Of a DNA stretch of 5,325 bases, positions 1 to 5,325 are shown piece by piece (positions within the stretch are counted from its first letter, which is position 1; each line of letters begins with the position of its first letter). The stretch lies in contig JBAYJY010000249.1 in assembly GCA_041664945.1 (NCBI GenBank), positions 1 through 5,325 on the forward strand, given 5' to 3'. Under the pieces are notes generated by a model. That model had not been told where the DNA came from and did not search any database. It was given only the letters and a program-made list of their open reading frames with translations. Both the position numbers and the translations under genes were made by a program. Source of the stretch: JBAYJY01 sp041664945. GTDB taxonomy: Bacteria; UBP15; UBA6099.

Positions 1-1739
1 CTTTGATCGGAGCGGTTCTTGTCACTGCCGGCTTATTTTCATTTTTCATGAAATTGTCTCCTTCCGCGCCATGGATTGGATTTGCGGTTGGCGCCGCTCT
101 TATCGTCGCCGGATGCGTCCTCGCGTTGCGTTCATTTTCTATTTCTAAGAATACAGCGCCCCTGCCCGTCTCCGGCGGCGCCGACTCCCAAATACGAAAA
201 TTGCTCGACGATCACGATATCAAAATCGCTCAGACCGAGGACAGCGTCACGCGCGGCAAGATTCATCTCGACGGAATTCTGAAAAGTCTCGCCATTAAAT
301 ATCTCGACCGTGATGAAGCCGGAAAGCTGCTCGACAAGCTCGAAAGCCAACAGACGATCATTAGGCAGCACACGGCTGAAATTAATAAAAAACAGGCCGA
401 AATCGAAAAAATATCAGAACGGGCCAAAAGCATCGAAAGCAACGCTCTTGCCGATGCGCGAACTGAACTGGCGCGGGCCGAATCTTTGTTCTCTGCGGCA
501 AAAGCAAATCTGAAACTGAAAGAAGACTCAAGCGCCGAAGCTTCACTTGAAATTTTAAATCGCGCCGCGAAACTTAAAGACAGGTTTTCAGATCGACGCA
601 TTCTCATCGAAACTATCAGGGAGAAAAAAGAATCATGCGATGACTTCAACCATCGCGTAAAATCAGCCGCCTCAGAACTCGAAGAGCGTTTGCCCGAATC
701 CGCTGACACTGCAACTATTATAAACATCATCAACGACAAGCTAATTCATAATAGAAAAGTGAAGCTTAAAAACGAACGCCTCTCCGGCAATTTATCGCGC
801 CTCACCGCTGAATGCGGTAAGATATCGGATAAAATCAAGGCCTCTCAAGACGCTCTTGAGAATTTACTCGATCAGGGCGAAGCGAGCGGCGATATCGCCA
901 GGTTCAGGAAGAACGCAGCTCTCTACGAAAGCCACGTCGCCTCGAAAACCGTGTTTGAGAAAAAACTGACTGCGCTGCTCGCCGGGAAACCGGGCGGAAT
1001 GAACGACGATGACTTTTTAGCAAAACTTTCCGGAATTCATCCGGACGGATGGCGGGAAATACGCGGCATAATTGAACAACTACATGCGGAAAAAACAGAA
1101 TCCGGGCTCGAAAAAGACAATATAATCCGCGAAGAGGAATCGAATAAAAACGAAATCAGCGCATTGCTCGGAGACGGCCGTCTGAAGGTTCTCGAACAGG
1201 AATATGTCGTCAAACAGCAAATGCTATGCGAGCAGGCCCGAAAGTGGAACACGCTCGCCGCGGCCGCAAAGGCGCTTGAGAGAATCGCGGAGGAAGACGA
1301 AAAGAAACGAATGCCGGACATAAAACGGTTCGCCTCCGAGTTGTTTTCGAAATTCACCGGCGGCGCATTCGCGGGCGTTCACATTGACGCCGCCTCTAAA
1401 GCAGTCGAAGGCGTTCGAGCCGGCGGAACCGCCGGGCACATGACGGTGGCGCAAATGAGCCGCAGCGTCAGGCAGGAACTTTATCTCGCTATCAGACTCG
1501 CCCAGGTTCTTCACCTCGGCGCCGGCCCGGACGGGCTTCCCGGCGCTAAAGAAACCATGCCGGTCATCATGGACGATGTTCTCGTCGACATAGACGACGT
1601 CCGCCTCCCCCGCGTCATCTCCGCCATTCGCGACACGTTCAGGAACACAAAAACCCAGATACTATATTTCACAGCGCACGAGCATATCCTCAATGCATTC
1701 AAAGAAGCCTGCGGCGACTCCGCAATCATTTCCATCTGA
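1..1739 (+). CDS. YhaN-type membrane-anchored SMC/Rad50-like ATPase, C-terminal part (5' end outside window)
   Basis: The frame is open to the left edge, so the TTG at 3 is probably not the start; residues are counted from it. Residues 2-16 and 24-42 are two hydrophobic helices, a transmembrane hairpin. Residues about 60-440 are charged, Glu/Lys/Ala-rich and helical, typical of coiled coil, with no CxxC zinc hook. The C-terminal half-head carries a signature-like stretch MSRSVRQELYLAIRLAQ (485-501), a Walker B strand PVIMDD (520-525) and a switch histidine in YFTAHEHI (H559). This order matches the bacterial YhaN family, relatives of Rad50/SbcC that usually pair with an SbcD-like nuclease (YhaO). 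The Walker A half and any nuclease partner would lie upstream and are not visible. The hairpin suggests the coil is tethered to the inner membrane. The signature has Ser488 where Gly is usual. Inferred role: DNA end processing or repair. The family call is firm; the substrate is unknown. Confidence 0.85.
   Translation, partial: LIGAVLVTAGLFSFFMKLSPSAPWIGFAVGAALIVAGCVLALRSFSISKNTAPLPVSGGADSQIRKLLDDHDIKIAQTEDSVTRGKIHLDGILKSLAIKYLDRDEAGKLLDKLESQQTIIRQHTAEINKKQAEIEKISERAKSIESNALADARTELARAESLFSAAKANLKLKEDSSAEASLEILNRAAKLKDRFSDRRILIETIREKKESCDDFNHRVKSAASELEERLPESADTATIINIINDKLIHNRKVKLKNERLSGNLSRLTAECGKISDKIKASQDALENLLDQGEASGDIARFRKNAALYESHVASKTVFEKKLTALLAGKPGGMNDDDFLAKLSGIHPDGWREIRGIIEQLHAEKTESGLEKDNIIREEESNKNEISALLGDGRLKVLEQEYVVKQQMLCEQARKWNTLAAAAKALERIAEEDEKKRMPDIKRFASELFSKFTGGAFAGVHIDAASKAVEGVRAGGTAGHMTVAQMSRSVRQELYLAIRLAQVLHLGAGPDGLPGAKETMPVIMDDVLVDIDDVRLPRVISAIRDTFRNTKTQILYFTAHEHILNAFKEACGDSAIISI
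843..861. repeat. Perfect 8-bp inverted repeat inside the YhaN-like gene
   Basis: TCTCAAGA (843-850) and TCTTGAGA (854-861) form an 8-bp stem with a CGC loop. It sits within codons for SQDALEN in the coiled-coil region. A T-tract is absent, so it is not a terminator; probably incidental to codon use. Confidence 0.5.
1420..1435. repeat. GC-rich 7-bp inverted repeat inside the YhaN-like gene
   Basis: CCGGCGG (1420-1426) and CCGCCGG (1429-1435) are separated by AA. They encode the glycine-rich AGGTAG turn just before the ATPase signature motif. Gly/Ala codons readily make such repeats, so no function is claimed. Confidence 0.5.
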
Positions 1740-1748
1740 CATGCGAAC

Positions 1749-1781
1749 AACGCAATAAGTTATTTTGCGTTTTAGATTTTC
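1749..1781 (+). terminator. Probable intrinsic terminator after the YhaN-like gene
   Basis: A perfect 7-bp inverted repeat, AACGCAA (1749-1755) and TTGCGTT (1765-1771), closes a 9-base loop ten bases after the stop codon. T-rich sequence (TTTTAGATTTT) follows. The stem is short and has only three G-C pairs and the T-tract is interrupted, so termination may be weak. Confidence 0.45.
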
Positions 1782-1792
1782 AGGCTTTGTAG

Positions 1793-1801
1793 TGGTACAA
1801 T
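1793..1801 (+). promoter_or_regulatory. Candidate extended -10 promoter for the propeller gene
   Basis: TGGTACAAT reads as a TGN extended -10 followed by TACAAT (1796-1801), 43 bases before the ATG at 1844. No good -35 is seen: TTTAGA at 1771-1776 matches four of six consensus positions but with a 19-base spacer. An extended -10 can work with a poor -35. Transcription would begin near 1808, downstream of the putative terminator. Confidence 0.45.
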
Positions 1802-1831
1802 AATCAACGTGACGCGTTATGAACTGCGATT

Positions 1832-1836
1832 AGGGG
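1832..1836 (+). promoter_or_regulatory. Ribosome binding site of the propeller gene
   Basis: AGGGG lies 7 bases upstream of the ATG at 1844. It is a well-placed Shine-Dalgarno sequence and supports that start. Confidence 0.7.
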
Positions 1837-1843
1837 TATTGAT

Positions 1844-2743
1844 ATGAACTTTTCCAAACTCATCTGGACCGATCACCCGTCGAATCCTCTCATTGAGCCG
1901 CCGCGGCCGGAATGGATGATCGCCGACCCGACCGTGCTCATGCCTTCCGAATCGCCGGACGGACGCTGGCATCTTCTCGCTAACAGCGTATGGGGCATCC
2001 ACCACCACACTTCAGACGACGGAATTTCATGGCAGCGCGGCAAAAGGCTTTTCCCAGGCATCAGGTCATTCATTATGAAACACGAAGGCAGGTATTTCGT
2101 TTTTAATGAAACTTTTATCAAGCCTTTTGTGACCGCCGTCGTGATGCGCGTGTCGGATGACCTGATCGAATGGAGCGATCCGAAAACCATCCTCCAGCCC
2201 TGCTTCGATTGGCACAACGCCCACTACAAAGCCTGCGGAAATCCCTGCATTGTGAAATGGAAAAACGAATATCTTCTTTTTTACAGCGCAAGCGTCATAT
2301 TCCTTAAAGACTGCCTGTTTTTCGAGCCGCGCCACATCGGCATCGCTCGAGCATCTTCACTGACAGGCCCTTACACGCCCGACCCGGAACCGATTTTCTC
2401 GCCCGAGCCCGACCATCCATACCGCAACTTCGGCGCGGGCGCCATTAAAGTTGTCGCCGACGAGCAAAATGACATTCTCTGGGGTTTCAACAACGGCATT
2501 TATCATGACAATAAAGGCCGCTCGCGTTCATGCATCATGCTTTTGAAATCGAGCGACGCCGTTAACTGGACTCAGGTCCACGATGAGCCGATCGTCAAAC
2601 CGGAGCCTGGCTGGAAACGGGCGCTGGTTTACGCCGTCGACATTAAGCAAGACGCAGACCGAGCTTATTTATATTACAACGCCCGTGACGGCTGGTTCAT
2701 CGGCAGCGAGCGAATTGGACTTGCGATCGGAACGCCGGGCTGA
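1844..2743 (+). CDS. GH43/GH32-type five-bladed beta-propeller protein, glycosidase-like
   Basis: A 299-residue protein with no signal peptide (starts MNFSKLIW), so probably cytosolic. It shows the repeated blade pattern of the GH43/GH32/GH68/GH130 superfamily: an opening ADPTVL (27-32), then SDDGISW (57-63), SDDLIEW (104-110) and SSDAVNW near residues 237-243, each with the S-x-D-x-x-x-W blade signature. GNPCIVKWKNEYLLFYSA (132-149) resembles the third blade, and IGIARASSLTGPY (165-177) the next. In catalytic members three acids line the axis. Asp28 is a good candidate for the first. The position usually RDP reads GNP (Asn133), and the stretch RNFGAGAIKV (194-203), where the acid Glu might be expected, has none. 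It may act on a sugar by a different residue set, as in GH130-like phosphorylases, or only bind sugars. Ribosome binding site and start are clear. It appears to be transcribed alone. Fold call good, substrate unknown. Confidence 0.75.
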   Translation: MNFSKLIWTDHPSNPLIEPPRPEWMIADPTVLMPSESPDGRWHLLANSVWGIHHHTSDDGISWQRGKRLFPGIRSFIMKHEGRYFVFNETFIKPFVTAVVMRVSDDLIEWSDPKTILQPCFDWHNAHYKACGNPCIVKWKNEYLLFYSASVIFLKDCLFFEPRHIGIARASSLTGPYTPDPEPIFSPEPDHPYRNFGAGAIKVVADEQNDILWGFNNGIYHDNKGRSRSCIMLLKSSDAVNWTQVHDEPIVKPEPGWKRALVYAVDIKQDADRAYLYYNARDGWFIGSERIGLAIGTPG

Positions 2744-2805
2744 ACGACGGCCGATCCTTTAATATTTTCATTTGCTTTTTGCTATGTTTTTTTAGAAGAA
2801 ATAAA

Positions 2806-2811
2806 TATTAT
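2806..2811 (+). promoter_or_regulatory. Weak candidate -10 for the radical SAM gene
   Basis: TATTAT (5 of 6 to consensus) sits in an AT-rich stretch (2755-2813) between the propeller and radical SAM genes. At 17-base spacing the upstream hexamer is poor (TATGTT, 2783-2788), and the better TTGCTA at 2779-2784 is 21 bases away. The AT-rich setting fits a promoter region, but the exact element is uncertain. Confidence 0.25.
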
Positions 2812-2813
2812 TG

Positions 2814-2832
2814 CCCCTGAGCGTTTGCGGGG
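2814..2832 (+). promoter_or_regulatory. Leader hairpin covering the G-rich ribosome-binding candidate
   Basis: CCCC (2814-2817) pairs with GGGG (2829-2832), and GC (2821-2822) pairs with GC (2827-2828), closing a GTTT loop with a three-base TGA bulge. The GGGG strand is the only Shine-Dalgarno-like sequence before the radical SAM start, yet it lies 16 bases from the ATG at 2849. It could modulate translation or simply be chance. Confidence 0.35.
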
Positions 2833-2848
2833 ATAGAATGAATATGAG

Positions 2849-4252
2849 ATGTCTGAAGAGAAAACACGCGTTCTGTTAATACATGTCGGCCCGAACTCAC
2901 GGGAATATCTTTTCCGTTCGCATCCGCTCGGCCTGATGTCGCTCGCAGCATACGCCGAACGAGAGTTGCCCGGAGTAGATGCCGGAATTATCGACATGAA
3001 AGTGTCGAATATCACCGCTGAAGAAATCGGAATAAAAGCAAAAGATGCCGGCGCGGACGTTGTCGGGCTGAGCGCTCTCACGGTGCACGCGGATATGCTG
3101 GAGTCGGCGGCGGCCGCCGTTCGCGAGGCGGTTCCGGACGCGTTGATTGTTGCCGGAGGCCCGCACGCGACCTGCCATCCTCTGCATGCCCTGAAAAGCG
3201 GATATATCGACGCTGTTGTTCAAGGCGAAGGCGAGCGGCCTTTCGTCAACCTGCTTCGAGCCAGGATCGAGCGGAAACCGCTTCAAGGCATTCCGGCGGT
3301 TATGACTCCCGGCATGACCGAACAGCCGCCGCGCGACGAGATCGAAAACCCGGACACGCTTCCCTTCCCCGCCTGGGATAAAATCGATTTTGACGCTTAC
3401 AGCCGGTATTCGAGCTTTTCCATTCTCGGCCGGCGCCACTACATGAGCGTCTTCACTTCGCGCGCATGCCCCTATCAGTGCATCTATTGCCACAATATTT
3501 TCGGAAACAAATTCCGGCCCCGCAGCGCGGACAATGTGCTTAGAGAAATCAGAACTCTGAACGAAAAATACGGGATTCGCGATTTCGACGCCCTCGACGA
3601 CGCGTTCAACCTGAATCGCGCGCGGGTTGTGGAGATTTGCGAATCCTTAATTAAAGACGGCCCGAAAATCAATATTGCCTTTCCAAACGGCTTGCGATCA
3701 GATCTGCTCGACGACGAACTTCTCGAACTTATGCGTAAAGCCGGAACGACATATATCAGTTTCGCTATCGAAACCGCCTCTCCCCGGCTTCAGAAATACA
3801 TAAACAAGAACTTGAAGATTGAAAAAGCGGCGCGCGCGATCCGTAAAGCCTCGCAACTCGGAATTTTCTGCAACGGATACCTCATGGTCGGTTTCCCGAC
3901 GGAGACAGAGGAGGAATTGCGCTCCACGATCTCGTTCGCCATTAAGTCGCCGCTCGACACGGCGCACTTTCTGAAAGTCACTCCATTCGCCGGAACCGAG
4001 CTTTTCAACCGTCTCGACCCGGAGACTGTCGCCTCTTTCAAGGAGCGGCCGGAAATCCACATTTACGAAGACCGCACTTTCAACTTAAGCAAAGTGCCAA
4101 ATGAGAAATTTAAAAAGATTGTGCACAGCGCGTTCCTGAAATTCTATTTGAATCCGATGAGGGCGCTGAACATCATACGCCACCACCCCGCGCCGATGCG
4201 GCTCATGCATTTCGCGCGCGTGGCTTTCATGCGCGTTTTCATTAAAGGCTGA
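2849..4252 (+). CDS. B12-binding-domain radical SAM protein
   Basis: A 467-residue protein with the two-domain layout of BchE-like radical SAM enzymes. The N-terminal part (about 8-150) has the cobalamin-binding Rossmann pattern: RVLLIHVGP, HPLGLMSLAAYA, ADVVGLSALT, AGGPHAT (102-108) and VVQGEGERPF (about 123-132). The DxHxxG cobalt-ligand motif is absent, as in BchE- and TsrM-like proteins, so cobalamin may bind without a histidine ligand or not at all. The radical SAM core carries CPYQCIYC, with Cys207, Cys211 and Cys214 as ligands of the [4Fe-4S] cluster that cleaves S-adenosylmethionine, then LDDAFNLN, LRSDLLDDELLELMRKAG and LMVGFPTETEEE. The basic tail with KFYLNPMRAL is common in this subfamily. 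No other in-frame ATG precedes 2849 after a TAG at 2834-2836. The reaction, possibly methylation or a rearrangement, cannot be told from sequence. It lies 22 bases before the glycosylase gene, probably co-transcribed. Confidence 0.88.
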   Translation: MSEEKTRVLLIHVGPNSREYLFRSHPLGLMSLAAYAERELPGVDAGIIDMKVSNITAEEIGIKAKDAGADVVGLSALTVHADMLESAAAAVREAVPDALIVAGGPHATCHPLHALKSGYIDAVVQGEGERPFVNLLRARIERKPLQGIPAVMTPGMTEQPPRDEIENPDTLPFPAWDKIDFDAYSRYSSFSILGRRHYMSVFTSRACPYQCIYCHNIFGNKFRPRSADNVLREIRTLNEKYGIRDFDALDDAFNLNRARVVEICESLIKDGPKINIAFPNGLRSDLLDDELLELMRKAGTTYISFAIETASPRLQKYINKNLKIEKAARAIRKASQLGIFCNGYLMVGFPTETEEELRSTISFAIKSPLDTAHFLKVTPFAGTELFNRLDPETVASFKERPEIHIYEDRTFNLSKVPNEKFKKIVHSAFLKFYLNPMRALNIIRHHPAPMRLMHFARVAFMRVFIKG

Positions 4253-4259
4253 CGGCCCG

Positions 4260-4265
4260 AAGAAG
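4260..4265 (+). promoter_or_regulatory. Weak purine-rich ribosome binding site for the glycosylase
   Basis: AAGAAG lies 9 bases before the TTG at 4275. It is the only Shine-Dalgarno-like sequence near either candidate start and mildly favours TTG 4275 over ATG 4347, which has none. Confidence 0.35.
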
Positions 4266-4274
4266 CTGAATATA

Positions 4275-4976
4275 TTGACGCATAAAAAACATTTCACAAT
4301 CAAAAGCAAAAGCGGCCGCGACGGCGAAGTCGCCTACATCGTCGAAATGTACCAGGCGATGCTCGATGCGCTCGGCCCTCGCGGCTGGTGGCCGGGCCGG
4401 ACCCGTTTCGAGATCTGCGTCGGAGCGATTCTCACGCAAAACACGGCTTGGCGGAATGTAACGAAAGCAATCTCGAACCTGCGCGATGCCAAGCTTTTAG
4501 ACCCGCGCGCCATGCACGAAATCAGTCCCGAGAAACTCGCCGCGCTGATCGTCCCCTCAGGCTATTACAACATAAAGGCGAAGCGGCTTCAGAATTTCAC
4601 ATCGATGCTGATGGATGAATTCGGCGGTTCGCTGAACCGGCTTTTTTCGCTGCCTATGATGGAATTGCGGGGCAAGTTGCTGTCTGTCAATGGCGTCGGC
4701 ATGGAGACGGCGGACTCGATAATCCTATATGCCGCGAAGAAACCGATTTTTGTAGTTGACGCATACACGCGCCGGATCGGATTCAGGCACGGCCTTTTCG
4801 ATGACGAAGCGGACTATGAAACGATGAGGATGTTTTTCACGAAACGGCTTCCTGAAGACGTCGCGCTCTTCAACGAATACCACGCGCTTATCGTCTGCGT
4901 CGGCAACCGATACTGCTCAAAAGAGCCGAACTGCGGCGAATGCCCCCTACGGGGTTATCTTCCCTACTGTGACTGA
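4275..4976 (+). CDS. Endonuclease III/MagIII-like HhH-GPD DNA glycosylase with Fe-S cluster
   Basis: A 233-residue base-excision repair protein. In order: a basic N-terminal tail; GPRGWWPGRTRFEICVGAIL and TQNTAWRNV, typical of the MagIII/Nth-like branch (COG2231 type); the helix-hairpin-helix VNGVGMETADSIILYA, with GVGMETAD at 140-147; and the catalytic aspartate in VVDAYTRR (Asp162). Cys214, Cys220, Cys223 and Cys232 form a C-terminal Cys cluster that probably binds [4Fe-4S]. In Nth the helix-hairpin-helix holds the lysine of the beta-lyase step (GVGRKTA); here that position is Glu144, so a monofunctional glycosylase, perhaps for alkylated purines, is expected. TTG 4275 is the assigned start; ATG 4347 (residue 25) would still keep the whole domain and resembles where many relatives begin. 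It follows the radical SAM gene by 22 bases, and its last 30 bases overlap the gene on the other strand. Family secure; exact base specificity open. Confidence 0.88.
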   Translation: MTHKKHFTIKSKSGRDGEVAYIVEMYQAMLDALGPRGWWPGRTRFEICVGAILTQNTAWRNVTKAISNLRDAKLLDPRAMHEISPEKLAALIVPSGYYNIKAKRLQNFTSMLMDEFGGSLNRLFSLPMMELRGKLLSVNGVGMETADSIILYAAKKPIFVVDAYTRRIGFRHGLFDDEADYETMRMFFTKRLPEDVALFNEYHALIVCVGNRYCSKEPNCGECPLRGYLPYCD

Positions 4977-5325
4977 CACCGTGTTTGAAACCAGATAAGC
5001 GGCCGACGCCGAACCCGATGCCGGAGTAGGCAGCCGCGCGGACACGCTGTATACGCCGGGCTTTTCGAAATCGAAGCGTGAGGAAAGATCGATTCGCGCG
5101 CCTATGAAATGGCCGGGCGCGAGCAGGAACGCTTTGCCGGAAGCGCCGGAAGCAGGCAAAGGATTCTGATTCGGCGCCAGTATTTTTCCGTCGGGGCCCT
5201 TCACAACGATATCAGCGGAAAGCGAGATTCCGGAATATGCGAGAAAATCGCCGCCCGTGTTGTTAATAAGAGTCAACGTAACGTATACGTTCCCGCCGCC
5301 GCTCGCCTCGCCCGCTTTCAGCAGC
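4947..5325 (-). CDS. C-terminal part of a beta-sandwich (Ig-like) protein, 5' end outside window
   Basis: The frame is open to the right edge, giving 125 visible residues that end at TAG (4949-4947 on the minus strand). The TTG at 5276 is probably internal, because the upstream codons (GGGNVYVTLTLINNTGG) continue the same strand pattern. The sequence alternates short hydrophobic strands with Gly/Pro turns: NVYVTLTLINNTG, a GPDGKIL turn, LAPGHFIGARIDLSSRFDF, KPGVYSVSARL and LVSNTVSVTVG. This matches the common bacterial Ig-like domain related to BsuPI-type proteinase inhibitor folds, where a PG-x-Y-x-V edge is followed by SNTV at the end. Such domains often end secreted or cell-surface proteins, but the N-terminus that would show a signal peptide is outside. 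No enzymatic residues are apparent. Its 3' end overlaps the convergent glycosylase gene by 30 bases. The gene is likely real; its function is unknown. Confidence 0.6.
   Translation of the reverse strand, partial: LLKAGEASGGGNVYVTLTLINNTGGDFLAYSGISLSADIVVKGPDGKILAPNQNPLPASGASGKAFLLAPGHFIGARIDLSSRFDFEKPGVYSVSARLPTPASGSASAAYLVSNTVSVTVGKITP

Noticed and set aside
263..739. 158-codon minus-strand open frame inside the YhaN-like gene
   Set aside because: Its Ser/Arg/Ala-rich translation is what antisense of a Glu/Lys/Ala-rich coiled coil gives. It has no recognisable domain and lies wholly within a well-supported gene.
1819..1833. Four-codon frame in the leader of the propeller gene
   Set aside because: Too short to mean anything (MNCD then stop), with no ribosome binding site of its own.
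2757..2813. Possible terminator after the propeller gene
   Set aside because: There are T-runs (such as 2787-2793) but no stable stem directly before them; only AT-rich sequence and short TTTGC/TTTTTGC direct repeats.
2897..3493. 198-codon minus-strand open frame inside the radical SAM gene
   Set aside because: It lies opposite strongly conserved cobalamin-domain and radical SAM motifs and has no domain-like pattern; a GC-biased shadow frame.
4388..4618. 76-codon plus-strand frame inside the glycosylase gene
   Set aside because: Arg/Ala/His-rich out-of-frame translation of conserved HhH-GPD sequence, with no ribosome binding site.
5274..5276. TTG as the true start of the minus-strand gene
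   Set aside because: The frame stays open to the window edge and the upstream residues complete a beta-strand of the same domain, so the start is probably outside the window.
1..5325. A defence island, mobile element or CRISPR array
   Set aside because: No transposase, integrase, toxin pair, spaced repeats or terminal inverted repeats were seen. An SMC-like ATPase alone does not make a defence system, and its upstream neighbours are not visible.

Overview
The window looks like ordinary chromosome from an uncultivated environmental bacterium. Coding DNA is moderately GC-rich, many codons end in C or G, and the short intergenic gaps are AT-rich. Gene content (a membrane-anchored YhaN/Rad50-like ATPase, a beta-propeller glycosidase-like protein, a B12-binding-type radical SAM protein and a MagIII/Nth-type glycosylase) does not fix a phylum. 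I see no phage, transposon, CRISPR, rRNA or tRNA signal.

Layout. Bases 1-1739 (+) hold the C-terminal part of a large SMC/Rad50-like ATPase of the YhaN type: a transmembrane hairpin, a long coiled coil, then the C-terminal ATPase half-head. A probable terminator follows. Bases 1844-2743 (+) hold a free-standing cytosolic five-bladed-propeller protein of the GH43/GH32 type, with its own extended -10 promoter and a clear ribosome binding site. Bases 2849-4252 (+) hold a radical SAM protein with an N-terminal cobalamin-binding-type domain, preceded by a small hairpin that covers the only G-rich ribosome-binding candidate. A gap of only 22 bases separates it from an endonuclease III/MagIII-like base-excision glycosylase (4275-4976, +), so these two are probably one transcript. 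On the opposite strand, 4947-5325 holds the C-terminal end of a beta-sandwich (Ig-like) protein that runs off the right edge. Its stop codon lies inside the 3' end of the glycosylase gene, giving a 30-base convergent overlap.

How they work together. The ATPase and the glycosylase both belong to DNA-maintenance families but sit in different transcription units. The propeller protein and the Ig-like protein have no evident link to them. The only pairing supported by spacing is radical SAM plus glycosylase, and its meaning is unknown. I found no convincing new multi-gene system. The points most worth a second look are a Gly-to-Ser change in the ATPase signature motif, a propeller that seems to lack the standard glycosidase acids, a glycosylase without the beta-lyase lysine, the leader structure of the radical SAM gene, and the convergent gene overlap.
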